Assembly: GCA_937959125.1 (NCBI GenBank)
Contig: CALGQU010000113.1
Location: 1-32,892 of the forward strand
Source: an uncultured Croceitalea sp.
GTDB lineage: Bacteria; Bacteroidota; Bacteroidia; Flavobacteriales; Flavobacteriaceae
Direction of reading: 5' to 3'
DNA: 32,892 nucleotides
Within the stretch, counting starts at the first letter, position 1. Each line of letters opens with the position of its first letter. The notes beneath the pieces were generated by a model. That model was given only the letters and a program-made list of their open reading frames with translations, was not told where the DNA came from and did not search any database. Below are positions 1-7,621 of this stretch, in pieces. A program made the translations under genes and the position numbers.

Positions 1-339
1 AGCTATGCCTACCCTATTGTCCACCAATTTTTTGGGTTCCAGCCCAATGCTGCCCATAAAGAAGTGGTCATTACCCCACAGATGCCGGATGCTTGGGACA
101 AAGCTGCCCTTGAAAATATTAAGGTAGGGGATAACAAAGTATCCATTTATTACACCAAAACCACTGAAAAATTGGATATTAGGGTTACACAGACGAATCC
201 GGAATGGACCCTAAAACTAAAAATGCCCTATGCCAAACAGCCAGAAACGCACGAAGGGGAAATCAATATTACAACTAAGGAAACAATTGTAATTGGCAAA
301 GGGAAAATGGTGTCGATAACGTATAAAGAAACTAAATGA
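1..339 (+). CDS. C-terminal end of a large glycosidase (partial)
   Basis: The frame is open from the first base of the window, so the true start lies upstream and only about 112 residues are visible. The segment starts SYAYPIVHQFFGFQPNA and continues into a beta-rich tail (VVITPQMPDAWDKAALENIKVG). This pattern, a loop naming a high-quality 'product' region followed by a small beta domain, is what I associate with the C-terminus of six-hairpin glycosidases of the glycogen-debranching or alpha-L-rhamnosidase-like type in Bacteroidota. The catalytic domain is not in the window, so substrate and GH family cannot be given. The stop codon overlaps the start of the next gene by 4 bp (ATGA), which suggests co-transcription with the cyclophilin lipoprotein. 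The family call is from recognition of the tail only and could be wrong; that it is a real coding end is much firmer. Confidence 0.6.
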   Translation, partial: SYAYPIVHQFFGFQPNAAHKEVVITPQMPDAWDKAALENIKVGDNKVSIYYTKTTEKLDIRVTQTNPEWTLKLKMPYAKQPETHEGEINITTKETIVIGKGKMVSITYKETK

Positions 340-968
340 ACTATTTAAAAAGCATTATAGCACTAGGCTTTATTTTAAGCTTGAATTTGGGTTGTTCCAG
401 TTCAAAATTTAAAAAGAACTGGACAAAGACCCAAGCACCGGAAACCTTTACCACCAAGTTCAGGACATCAAAGGGCGACTTTAAGGTGGCCGTAGAACGA
501 AAGTTATCGCCCAAAGCGGCGGACCGTTTTTACCAGTTGGTAAAAACACGTTATTTTGACAACATTCTTTTCTATAGGGTCAATCCGGGTTTTGTGGCCC
601 AATTTGGAAGCCATGACAGTACCATCTACAATGCGTGGAACGGGCATAAAATACCGGATGAACCCGTGTTGCAAGGCAATGATAAGGGAACCTTGAGTTT
701 TGCAAGAGGCGGAAAAGAAAGTAGAGGAACCGACCTGTTTATCAACCTGAGCGACAATAACCGCTTGGATACGCTTAATTACAATAGCGTAAAAGGCTTT
801 CCAACTTTTGGCAAAGTAACCCAAGGCATGGAGGTTTTAGAAGCCCTATATGATGGCTACTCGGACACCTCAATGGAGGATTTGGACCTCATGTACAAAG
901 ATTTAAATGCCTTTATTAAAAAGTATCCTAAGCTAGATACGATTTATGGGGTGGAGTTTTTGAAATAG
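336..968 (+). CDS. Cyclophilin-type peptidylprolyl isomerase lipoprotein
   Basis: Predicted to catalyse cis-trans isomerisation of prolyl bonds in proteins of the periplasm or envelope. Of 210 residues, the first 20 form a lipoprotein signal with the lipobox LNLGC (lipidated Cys20). The cyclophilin core follows at about residues 38-200: FYRVNPGFVAQFG matches the catalytic FHRVIxxFMxQGG block, GTLSFARGGKESRGTDLFI matches the GxLxMA...SQFFI block, and FPTFGKVTQGMEVLEAL matches the FxVFGKVxxGMDVVxxI block. The central block has an unusual RGTDLFI in place of NTNxSQFFI, so activity is likely but not certain. The ATG at 336 overlaps the stop of the upstream glycosidase (ATGA). It converges on the next gene with only about 40 bp between the stops and no obvious strong terminator. 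Confidence 0.85.
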   Translation: MNYLKSIIALGFILSLNLGCSSSKFKKNWTKTQAPETFTTKFRTSKGDFKVAVERKLSPKAADRFYQLVKTRYFDNILFYRVNPGFVAQFGSHDSTIYNAWNGHKIPDEPVLQGNDKGTLSFARGGKESRGTDLFINLSDNNRLDTLNYNSVKGFPTFGKVTQGMEVLEALYDGYSDTSMEDLDLMYKDLNAFIKKYPKLDTIYGVEFLK

Positions 969-1009
969 GACGTTACCACACTGTTTAAACGTATTTTATA
1001 AAACCATCA

Positions 1010-1690
1010 CTAAGGTGTACTATTACTTACCTGAAGCAATTTTCCATTGTATAGTTTATGCCCCGTCAAGGCGAAGTCCTTGATGTAAGTCGCCATATCC
1101 AAAGGGGTTACGGGAGCCTGATACCCCGGAAAGGCCTCTTCCAGCATTTCCGTTTGTACGGCACCCAAAGCAAAGACATTAAAGGAAGGGCCTGTTTCCT
1201 TAAACTCTTCCGCCCAAAGTTCCGTAAGTGTGATTACCGCTCCTTTACTGGAACTGTAGGCCGATAAGCCTGGAAATTTTAGGCTTCCTTGTACCCCGCC
1301 CATAGAGCTTATGGTCAACACGTGGCCGTCTTTTTTCATTTTTGGAAGCACCAAACGCGTAAGTTCTGCAACACCAAAAACGTTCACTTTGTATACCGCT
1401 TCGAACTCTTCCGTAGTGGTTTCCAAAAAGGGTTTGTTCAAAAGGCTGCCCGCATTATTGATAAGTACGTCTACGGTATCCCAATCTTGAATAAATTTTT
1501 CCACCATTTTGTAATCATCAGCTTTACAAAGATCAAACGCAAAAGTGGCAATATTGGCATGGTTGACCTCTAAAATGGGTCTTGGGTTTCGGGAAAGCGC
1601 CAACACTTTATGGCCTTCATCAGCAAGTAGTTTGGCCAACTCCAAACCTATTCCCCTACTGGTCCCTGAAATAATGATGTTCTTTGCCAT
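1010..1690 (-). CDS. Short-chain dehydrogenase/reductase (SDR family)
   Basis: NAD(P)-dependent oxidoreductase of the classical SDR family; cytoplasmic, since no signal peptide is present. 226 residues. The cofactor-binding motif is GTSRGIG (residues 9-15), the structural NNAG is at 78-81, the catalytic serine is in the ISSMGG stretch near 128-129, and the YSSSK motif gives Tyr145 and Lys149. The length is slightly short for the family (about 240-250) but all catalytic parts are present. Arg34 in LSRNPRP after the second strand suggests preference for NADP(H), which is an inference. The substrate cannot be read from sequence. It is followed on the same strand by nothing closer than the convergent cyclophilin gene, and preceded by the M28 peptidase with a 37 bp gap, so the two may be co-transcribed. 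Confidence 0.88.
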   Translation of the reverse strand: MAKNIIISGTSRGIGLELAKLLADEGHKVLALSRNPRPILEVNHANIATFAFDLCKADDYKMVEKFIQDWDTVDVLINNAGSLLNKPFLETTTEEFEAVYKVNVFGVAELTRLVLPKMKKDGHVLTISSMGGVQGSLKFPGLSAYSSSKGAVITLTELWAEEFKETGPSFNVFALGAVQTEMLEEAFPGYQAPVTPLDMATYIKDFALTGHKLYNGKLLQVSNSTP

Positions 1691-1727
1691 AACTGTAAAT
1701 TACCCTTAGATTCGATTCTTTAGTCTC

Positions 1728-2744
1728 TTAGTTCAATTGTACTTCTTGCGTTACCGCATTGGCAATTCCTTCAAGCACCGGAATCATCTTGTTCACCATA
1801 GTGGCCATATGGGAAAAATCCATGATATCATTTTCATCGCCTACTTTATGATAATGATCAAAATTGGTGAAATCAAAAGTGCAAAACGTATGCGAGGGCA
1901 CTCTAAATTCTTGATGGAAGGGATAGTTATCAGAACGCTTAAAAAGATTGTATTCTTTTGCGGTAGGTAAAAAACCGATCAGGTTTTCCTTGGCGTAGCC
2001 ATTGCTTACTTCGGCCAGATTGGAATTGTTATAGCCCGTAATGTACATGGCGTAATCCTTACCCCGTAACGGTACTCCCGTCATCTCAAAATTTAACATG
2101 GCATACAGGTTTAAATCGGCTTCCTTCATTTTTTTTGCCAAGTGTTGGGAGCCCAACAATCCTTTTTCCTCCGCACTGAACAAAGCAAAAATTAAACTAC
2201 GCTTGTTGGTTTTCCTTTGACCAAAATAACGTGCAAACTCCAATACCGAGGAGGTTCCAGAAGCATTATCGTTGGCACCATTGGCTATGGCGTCACCATT
2301 TTCACCTTTTATGATTCCTATATGATCATAATGGGCACCAATCAAAATATATTCATTTTTTAATGTGGGGTCATTACCCTCTACCACACCTACAACATTA
2401 AAGGCGGGCTTCTTAAAATTGGAAAGCGTGTCCCTATAGGTCGTATAATACGGTTGTACTCCATGTTCCATAAATCGCTTTTCAATCAATTGGGCCGCTT
2501 TTTCTATTCCCTCGCTTCCGGAATCCCTCCCTTGAAGCTCATCCGAAGCCAAAAAATTCATCAACTCCCCTATTCTTTCCGCATTGGTAAAACCGGAAAC
2601 ATCCGCATCGGATGTGGGGGGAAGCTGCGCTTTTACGCCCTCTGGACCTCCTATTGGGGCCGTGGCGGTTGGCGTTTCCTTAATTTTTGTGCCTCCACAA
2701 CTAAAGGCGAAAGCAAGTAAGCTAAGTGTGATCAGATATTTCAT
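1728..2744 (-). CDS. M28 family zinc peptidase, lipoprotein
   Basis: Predicted zinc aminopeptidase of family M28 anchored in the envelope as a lipoprotein (signal ending AFSC, lipidated Cys16). 338 residues. The co-catalytic zinc ligands are visible in order: GAHYDHIG gives His138 and Asp140, NGANDNASG gives Asp159, FSAEEKG gives the catalytic Glu192 and ligand Glu193, and NFEMTG gives an acidic ligand at Glu220 where Asp is more common. The last His is expected in the DHYHKVGDEND stretch. A low-complexity linker of about 30 residues separates the lipid anchor from the peptidase domain. The gene starts just upstream of the pdhC terminator, so it has its own promoter. The precise peptide specificity is unknown; M28 enzymes cover aminopeptidases and glutaminyl cyclase-like members, and the full zinc set here argues for a true peptidase. 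Confidence 0.88.
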   Translation of the reverse strand: MKYLITLSLLAFAFSCGGTKIKETPTATAPIGGPEGVKAQLPPTSDADVSGFTNAERIGELMNFLASDELQGRDSGSEGIEKAAQLIEKRFMEHGVQPYYTTYRDTLSNFKKPAFNVVGVVEGNDPTLKNEYILIGAHYDHIGIIKGENGDAIANGANDNASGTSSVLEFARYFGQRKTNKRSLIFALFSAEEKGLLGSQHLAKKMKEADLNLYAMLNFEMTGVPLRGKDYAMYITGYNNSNLAEVSNGYAKENLIGFLPTAKEYNLFKRSDNYPFHQEFRVPSHTFCTFDFTNFDHYHKVGDENDIMDFSHMATMVNKMIPVLEGIANAVTQEVQLN

Positions 2745-2773
2745 TGTTCTTATTTAGTGCCGCCTAAAGATAA

Positions 2774-2802
2774 AAAAGCATCCACCAATGGTGGATGCTT
2801 TT
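2774..2802 (-). terminator. Intrinsic terminator of the pdhA-pdhC transcript
   Basis: Perfect 13-bp stem (2774-2786 with 2790-2802) with a 3-nt loop; the core is GCATCCACC paired with GGTGGATGC. On the minus strand the stem is followed by a run of six T, placed about 30 bp after the pdhC stop codon. The A-rich 5' side makes some plus-strand termination possible too, but no plus-strand gene ends here. Confidence 0.88.
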
Positions 2803-2833
2803 CGTTGATTTTATGACTATTACTTAGAAAAAC

Positions 2834-4462
2834 CTAGGCCAACATGGTTACCGGATTCTCCAAATAGGCCCTTAGCGTCTGCAAGAACTGTGCGCCTACG
2901 GCCCCGTCTACAGTTCTATGGTCACAGGCCAAAGTTACCTTCATGGTATTTCCGACCACGATTTCACCGTTTTTGACCACTGGTTTTTCTACAATGGCCC
3001 CAACGGAAAGGATAGCGGAATTTGGTTTATTGATGATGGAGGTAAACTCTTGGATTCCGAACATTCCCAAATTGGAAACCGTGAAGGTACTCCCGTCCAT
3101 TTCGTCCGGTTTTATTTTTTTGCTTCGCGCCCTACCGGCCAAATCCTTTACGGATGCACCAATCTGCGTTAGTGTTAGCTGGTCTGCAAATTTAACAACG
3201 GGAACCACAAGGCCTTCATCTACCGCAACGGCAACACCCATATGGATGTGTTTTTTGTACAAGGTAGCTTCATCCGTCCAAGTGGTGTTTACCTGCGGAT
3301 GCTTTCTAAGGGCCATGGCGCAAGCTTTTAACACCATATCGTTAAAGGACACCTTGGTGTCCGGCAAACTATTGATTTGCGCTCTTGATGCCTTGGCATT
3401 GTCCATATCCACTTCAATGGTCAAATAGAAATGCGGCGCAGAGAACTTGGAGTCGCCCAAATGTCTGGTAATCGCTTTCCGCATCGAAGAGTTTTTCAAT
3501 TCTTCCACGGACTCTTCACCAACGGGAACATAAACCGGTGCCGCTGCAACGGCCGCTACTTTCTCTTCTGCGGGCGCCGATACCTTGGCAGCAGGAGCTG
3601 TGCTTGGCGAATAATTTTCAACATCCCGCTTTACAATGCGTCCATGATCACCGCTACCCGAAACATCGGCAAGGTTAATCCCTTTTTCAGATGCTATCTT
3701 TTTTGCCAAAGGCGATGCGAATATGCGTGAGCCATCCGAAGCGGCGACTGACGCAGTGTTTTTTCCTTCCTTTGGAGTTTCTTTTTTAGCCTCGACAGCT
3801 GCTTCTTTTGCCGCAGGCGCATCACCACTGGCATTGGAATCGGCTTTTAAAACCGCATCCACATCGGTTCCTTCTGGACCAATAATAGCCAATAAAGAAT
3901 CTACTGGGGCGCCTTCGCCCTCTTGTATGCCAATGTGCAATAAGGTTCCGGAATAGAAAGACTCGAATTCCATGGTCGCCTTATCGGTTTCTATTTCCGC
4001 AAGAATATCACCCTCTTCGATTACGTCACCCACTTTTTTTAACCAACTGGCTACGGTACCTTCTTCCATGGTATCGCTTAAGCGCGGCATGGTAACCACC
4101 TCAACACCCTCAGGTATTGCGGTTGGGGCAGTCGCTGGAGCCGCAGCAGGTTCCGGTGTTGCTTCCGCGACAGGCTCAGAAGCCTTCGATGTGGAACCGT
4201 TTAATAAAGCTGCTATATCTTCACCTTCATCACCTATAATGGCCAAAAGGGAATCCACGGGGGCCCCATCACCTTCGGCAATACCTATATGCAGCAAGGT
4301 CCCTTCGTAAAAGGATTCAAACTCCATGGTGGCCTTGTCCGTTTCAATTTCAGCAAGGATATCGCCTTCTTCAACCTTATCACCCACTTGCTTTAACCAT
4401 TTGGCAACGGTACCTTCTTCCATGGTATCGCTCAACCTTGGCATGTTGATTATTTCTGCCAT
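2834..4462 (-). CDS. pdhC: Pyruvate dehydrogenase complex E2, dihydrolipoamide acetyltransferase
   Basis: Transfers the acetyl group from lipoamide to CoA in the pyruvate dehydrogenase complex, cytoplasm. 542 residues. Two lipoyl domains are visible (about 2-80 and 120-198), each with the lipoylation motif ETDKATMEFESF, giving Lys43 and Lys161. The two are nearly identical over their first 50 residues, spaced 118 residues apart, and joined by Ala/Pro-rich linkers. The peripheral subunit-binding domain follows (IFASPLAKKIASEKGI to GRIVKRDVENY, about 248-285). The catalytic domain runs to the end, with DHRTVDGA giving His515 and Asp519 of the active site. The gene starts 4 bp after the pdhA stop, so the two are translated from one message, and a strong terminator follows. 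No E1 beta or E3 gene is adjacent. A branched-chain 2-oxoacid E2 is the alternative; the two lipoyl domains and pdhA partner favour pyruvate. Confidence 0.95.
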   Translation of the reverse strand: MAEIINMPRLSDTMEEGTVAKWLKQVGDKVEEGDILAEIETDKATMEFESFYEGTLLHIGIAEGDGAPVDSLLAIIGDEGEDIAALLNGSTSKASEPVAEATPEPAAAPATAPTAIPEGVEVVTMPRLSDTMEEGTVASWLKKVGDVIEEGDILAEIETDKATMEFESFYSGTLLHIGIQEGEGAPVDSLLAIIGPEGTDVDAVLKADSNASGDAPAAKEAAVEAKKETPKEGKNTASVAASDGSRIFASPLAKKIASEKGINLADVSGSGDHGRIVKRDVENYSPSTAPAAKVSAPAEEKVAAVAAAPVYVPVGEESVEELKNSSMRKAITRHLGDSKFSAPHFYLTIEVDMDNAKASRAQINSLPDTKVSFNDMVLKACAMALRKHPQVNTTWTDEATLYKKHIHMGVAVAVDEGLVVPVVKFADQLTLTQIGASVKDLAGRARSKKIKPDEMDGSTFTVSNLGMFGIQEFTSIINKPNSAILSVGAIVEKPVVKNGEIVVGNTMKVTLACDHRTVDGAVGAQFLQTLRAYLENPVTMLA

Positions 4463-4466
4463 CTCC

Positions 4467-5465
4467 CTAGAGTTTATGTTTTATAAATGGATAGTCTTCT
4501 TGTTCGTAGACCATATCATACAATTGCTGTACTGGCGGAAAATCCGATTCTTCGGCAAATTTCTCGCATTCCAACACCAATTCTTTTACTTTTTTATCGA
4601 TGGCCTTAATTTCTTCTTCCGTAGCATAATCCTTCTCCAAGATAACGTCCTTCACCTGGGTGATAGGGTCTATCTTTTTATATTCCTCTACCTCGGCTTT
4701 GGTCCTGTAATGCTGTGCATCGGACATGGAATGACCTCTATAACGATAAGTTTTCATTTCCAAGAAGGTTGGGCCACCACCGGTCCTCGCCCGTTCAATG
4801 GCTTTATCCACCTCTTTGGCAACCGTAACCGGATCCATACCATCAACGGGGGCACAAGGCATTTCATACCCAAGGCCCAATTTATAAATGTCCGTGGAAT
4901 AGGATGTTCTTGCTACGGATGTCCCCATGGCATAACCGTTGTTCTCACATATAAAAACAACCGGAAGTTGCCATAACATGGCCAAGTTAAAGGCTTCATG
5001 CAGGGAACCTTGCCTTACGGCACCATCACCCATATAACATAGGGTCACATTGTCCCGCTTAAAATATTTATCCGCAAAGGCCAATCCGGCACCCAAGGGA
5101 ATCTGCCCCCCTACGATACCATGACCGCCATAAAAACGATGCTCTTTAGAAAAAATATGCATTGACCCTCCCATTCCTTGGGATGTACCGGTCACCTTAC
5201 CGTACAGTTCTGCCATGACCTTCTTGGGATCAACCCCCATTCCTATGGGCTGTACGTGGTTTCGATACGCCGTAATCATTCTATCCTTTTCCAAATCCAT
5301 GGCATGCAATGAACCGGCCAAAACGGCTTCCTGTCCATTGTACAAATGCAAGAATCCCCTAACTTTTTGTTGAATATATACAGCGGCGAGTTTGTCTTCG
5401 AATTTTCGCCAAAACAACATGTCTTCGTACCACTTAAGGTATACCTCTTTTGTGATTTTTTTCAT
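4467..5465 (-). CDS. pdhA: Pyruvate dehydrogenase E1 component, alpha subunit
   Basis: Thiamine-diphosphate-dependent E1 alpha subunit, which with a beta subunit decarboxylates pyruvate and reductively acetylates the E2 lipoyl arms. 332 residues from the chosen ATG at 5465 (MKKITKEVYLKWYEDML); the frame is open to 5510, but the extra 15 residues upstream are hydrophobic and unlike the family, so I reject the longer start. The thiamine-diphosphate motif is seen as GDGAVRQG followed by ENNGYA, and the flexible phosphorylation-loop region appears as YRYRGHSMSDAQHYRT. The length fits E1 alpha of the heterotetrameric type, which requires a separate beta subunit not encoded in this window. It sits 4 bp before pdhC. 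cdd lies 82 bp upstream on the same strand and might be read through, but its function is unrelated. Confidence 0.95.
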   Translation of the reverse strand: MKKITKEVYLKWYEDMLFWRKFEDKLAAVYIQQKVRGFLHLYNGQEAVLAGSLHAMDLEKDRMITAYRNHVQPIGMGVDPKKVMAELYGKVTGTSQGMGGSMHIFSKEHRFYGGHGIVGGQIPLGAGLAFADKYFKRDNVTLCYMGDGAVRQGSLHEAFNLAMLWQLPVVFICENNGYAMGTSVARTSYSTDIYKLGLGYEMPCAPVDGMDPVTVAKEVDKAIERARTGGGPTFLEMKTYRYRGHSMSDAQHYRTKAEVEEYKKIDPITQVKDVILEKDYATEEEIKAIDKKVKELVLECEKFAEESDFPPVQQLYDMVYEQEDYPFIKHKL

Positions 5466-5546
5466 CAATGCGACTATTAATAGGTGTTGCCCTAATTTTG
5501 GGAAAAACAAAAATACATATATATCTGTTCTGGTGAAAAATTTGAT

Positions 5547-6050
5547 TTAAGAATCACTCAAAAAAGAACTATTAAATGTTAGCGGTAACAAATCTTGGAC
5601 GGCCTTGCATTTATATACCGCTCCACTAGCACCGCTCATGATCACGGAAATGGGGCTTTCCTGCTTTTGTTCATACTCTGCCATGGATTGCCTACAATTG
5701 CCGCAAGGCCCTGCCGGTTGCATTAATTCTTCCTCATTGGAACTGGCAGAAATGGCTACGGAAAGGATCGTAGTATTTGGATAATTGGCCCCTGCGGAAA
5801 AAATAGCCACCCGTTCCGCGCAAAGTCCGGAAGGATAGCACGCATTTTCTTGGTTATTTCCCAAGACGATCTTACCGTTTTCCAATAAGATGGCAGCACC
5901 CACTGAAAAATTGGAATAAGGTGCATAGGCATTCTTCCGTGCTTTTACGGCCATTTCCAAAAGATGTTTTTCCGTGGTGGGCAGTTCTTCCTTAGTTGTA
6001 TATACCTCCAAATCAAACCCAAGCTTTTTTACCTGCATACCCGTAGTCAT
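5547..6050 (-). CDS. cdd: Cytidine deaminase
   Basis: Hydrolytic deamination of cytidine and deoxycytidine to uridine and deoxyuridine in pyrimidine salvage; cytoplasmic. 167 residues, a little longer than the 130-residue homotetrameric enzymes because of an N-terminal extension of about 25 residues. The zinc and catalytic residues are clear: GLCAERVA gives zinc ligand Cys77 and catalytic Glu79, and GPCGNCRQ gives zinc ligands Cys116 and Cys119. The substrate-binding FSVGAAI and NNQENACY stretches are typical (residues 48-71). It lies after the porV terminator, so it should have its own promoter in the 6051-6076 region, and it precedes pdhA with an 82 bp gap. The alternative starts (internal Met5) would shorten the extension by four residues only. 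Confidence 0.94.
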   Translation of the reverse strand: MTTGMQVKKLGFDLEVYTTKEELPTTEKHLLEMAVKARKNAYAPYSNFSVGAAILLENGKIVLGNNQENACYPSGLCAERVAIFSAGANYPNTTILSVAISASSNEEELMQPAGPCGNCRQSMAEYEQKQESPISVIMSGASGAVYKCKAVQDLLPLTFNSSFLSDS

Positions 6051-6070
6051 TTTAACTAGGGCTAAAAATA

Positions 6071-6095
6071 AGAAAACCCCGGCTTTGGGCCGGGG
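6071..6095 (-). terminator. Intrinsic terminator of porV
   Basis: A perfect 7-bp GC-rich stem (CCCCGGC at 6077-6083, GCCGGGG at 6089-6095) with a 5-nt loop. On the minus strand it is followed by TTTTCTTATTTTT, a good T-tract. It lies 26 bp after the porV stop codon and 20 bp before the cdd start, separating the two transcripts. Confidence 0.88.
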
Positions 6096-6120
6096 TCCTT
6101 ATCTTTTAAATAAAAGTATT

Positions 6121-7263
6121 CTAGTCGTTAAGGTATTCTTGCCCTAAGTTAAAGGCCAAGGAGAACCTTAAGGTATTTTCTAAAGGACTACGCACTTGTG
6201 ACGTAGAGAACAAATAAGAAAGGTCTACTTGAATGGCTTTAAACCTAAAGCCGGCACCTAAGGTAGCAAATTGCCTTGCTCCTTTTTCTGGGCTTTCGTT
6301 AAAATATCCTGCCCGTAACATAAAGGCTTCTTGATACTTGTATTCCGCTCCTAGGGCCCAGGTAACCTCTTGTAGTTCCTCACTAAAACCATCTGGGGCA
6401 TCGCCAAAAGATTCAAAAGCACCACTTAAAAAACCTATATCTTGATAGATGTCATTGTCCTCCGAAGTTATTAATCCATCACCCGTAAAATCACGTGGTG
6501 TTGGCACCAATAATTTATTGAACTCCGTATGGAGTGCCAAAATATTATCTTGATCCAAGATGAAATCAAAGCCTGCACCAAACCTTAAATTGGTGGGTAA
6601 AAAGTTTTCTTGGCCGCCTTCATCATATTGTATCTTGCCCCCAAGGTTGGAAACATTGAATCCTGCCCTCCATCTACCATCAAAACTATTATAAGCAATT
6701 TCCCTAGACCGGTAAAATCCGGAAACATCTACTGCAAAACCTGTCGCAGCCTGGGAATCTTGCGTACCTGTTTGCAGGCGCAAATTAGAACTAATGAACC
6801 GTCCTCCAACGGACATGGAGAAGGTGGGGCTCAATTTAAGGGCATAAGACCCATCAATACTAAATTCGCTAGGGCTAACCGTTGTACCCAAATCATCAAT
6901 GGACTGTCTTAATACAATATCACCTAGACTAAAAAAACGTAATCCAAAGGCAAAAGCACTTTGGTCGTTAATTTTATTATAGAAATTGGCGGAAAGCAAA
7001 CCGATATCGTTTACAATACTTTCTAAAAACGGGGTATACCCAACGGCAATACCTACTTTTTGATCTGTAAAAGCATACTTGGCCGGATTCCATTGCTGTG
7101 AATACACATCTGCAGAGGTTGCCACGCCCATATCCCCCAAGCCAGCGGCGCGGGCATCGGAAGAAATATTCAAAAATGGTAAGGCAGTGGTAATGGCACG
7201 TTCTTGTTGCGCCCAAATCTGTGTAATGGCAAACAGCGTTAATACAAGAATTAACTTCTTCAT
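6121..7263 (-). CDS. porV: Type IX secretion system outer-membrane protein PorV (LptO)
   Basis: PorV is an outer-membrane barrel of the FadL-like fold that carries type IX secretion cargo from the Sov/SprA translocon to the attachment complex. 380 residues with a Sec signal peptide ending near Trp18-Ala-Gln (residues 1-19). The mature N-terminus (ALPFLNISSDARAAGLGDMGVATSADVYSQ) is the highly recognisable PorV block, the rest alternates short amphipathic strands with turns, and the protein ends in a strand (LRFSLAFNLGQEYLND) as a barrel should. Length matches the family (about 380-400). It is divergent from gldJ with 358 bp between the starts, and has its own terminator. In Flavobacterium johnsoniae, as I recall, porU lies between porV and gldJ; here it does not. 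The related outer-membrane protein PorP is smaller and lacks this N-terminal block. Confidence 0.93.
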   Translation of the reverse strand: MKKLILVLTLFAITQIWAQQERAITTALPFLNISSDARAAGLGDMGVATSADVYSQQWNPAKYAFTDQKVGIAVGYTPFLESIVNDIGLLSANFYNKINDQSAFAFGLRFFSLGDIVLRQSIDDLGTTVSPSEFSIDGSYALKLSPTFSMSVGGRFISSNLRLQTGTQDSQAATGFAVDVSGFYRSREIAYNSFDGRWRAGFNVSNLGGKIQYDEGGQENFLPTNLRFGAGFDFILDQDNILALHTEFNKLLVPTPRDFTGDGLITSEDNDIYQDIGFLSGAFESFGDAPDGFSEELQEVTWALGAEYKYQEAFMLRAGYFNESPEKGARQFATLGAGFRFKAIQVDLSYLFSTSQVRSPLENTLRFSLAFNLGQEYLND

Positions 7264-7621
7264 TTTCTCATTTTATTTAAAGTGGTCCAATTTGCGAATA
7301 AACAACTAATCTTTCAAATTATTTAGACGTACTACCATTAAACGAGCTTTTCATCGAATTCTTGTACAAGTTTAAATTATTTTCCAAAAAAATACGTTCG
7401 CGCAGGCATATCCATGTTAAACTATGGATAGCACCATACTATAACCGTGTTTCCGTCGTTTTAAATTCAACACCCGTGTTAAATTCCGTTTTGGAATATT
7501 TTTGCATTCGGATAAAATATAGTGATCATCTTTTCGTTCTATTGCCGAAAGTGATTGAAATCAAATAAAACTAAAACTCCAATAACGAAAGCTATTGGTA
7601 GATTGAACTCAAGTCTTAATT
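7264..7621. other. Divergent intergenic region between porV and gldJ
   Basis: This 358-bp stretch has no supported gene. It is AT-rich and must hold the two divergent promoters. One good TAnnTTTG element is seen on the plus strand at 7497-7504. Small open frames here are short and lack family features. The porU gene that I expect at this place in relatives is completely absent, with no remnant that I can read in any frame. Confidence 0.7.
7497..7504 (+). promoter_or_regulatory. Candidate gldJ promoter -7 element
   Basis: TATTTTTG matches the Bacteroidota -7 consensus TAnnTTTG. It would start transcription roughly 110 bp before the gldJ ATG, giving a long leader. I do not see a convincing TTG at the -33 spacing, so this is a motif match, not a proven promoter. 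Confidence 0.4.

Noticed and set aside
2918-4310. Several plus-strand open frames opposite pdhC
   Set aside because: They are shadows of the strongly conserved E2 gene, with no independent start or motif support.
5466-5510. Longer start for pdhA at 5510
   Set aside because: The extra 15 residues are hydrophobic and do not match E1 alpha proteins; MKKITKEV at 5465 fits the family.
7362-7568. Small plus-strand open frame in the porV-gldJ intergenic region
   Set aside because: Low-complexity, no motif, and it covers the region where promoters are expected.
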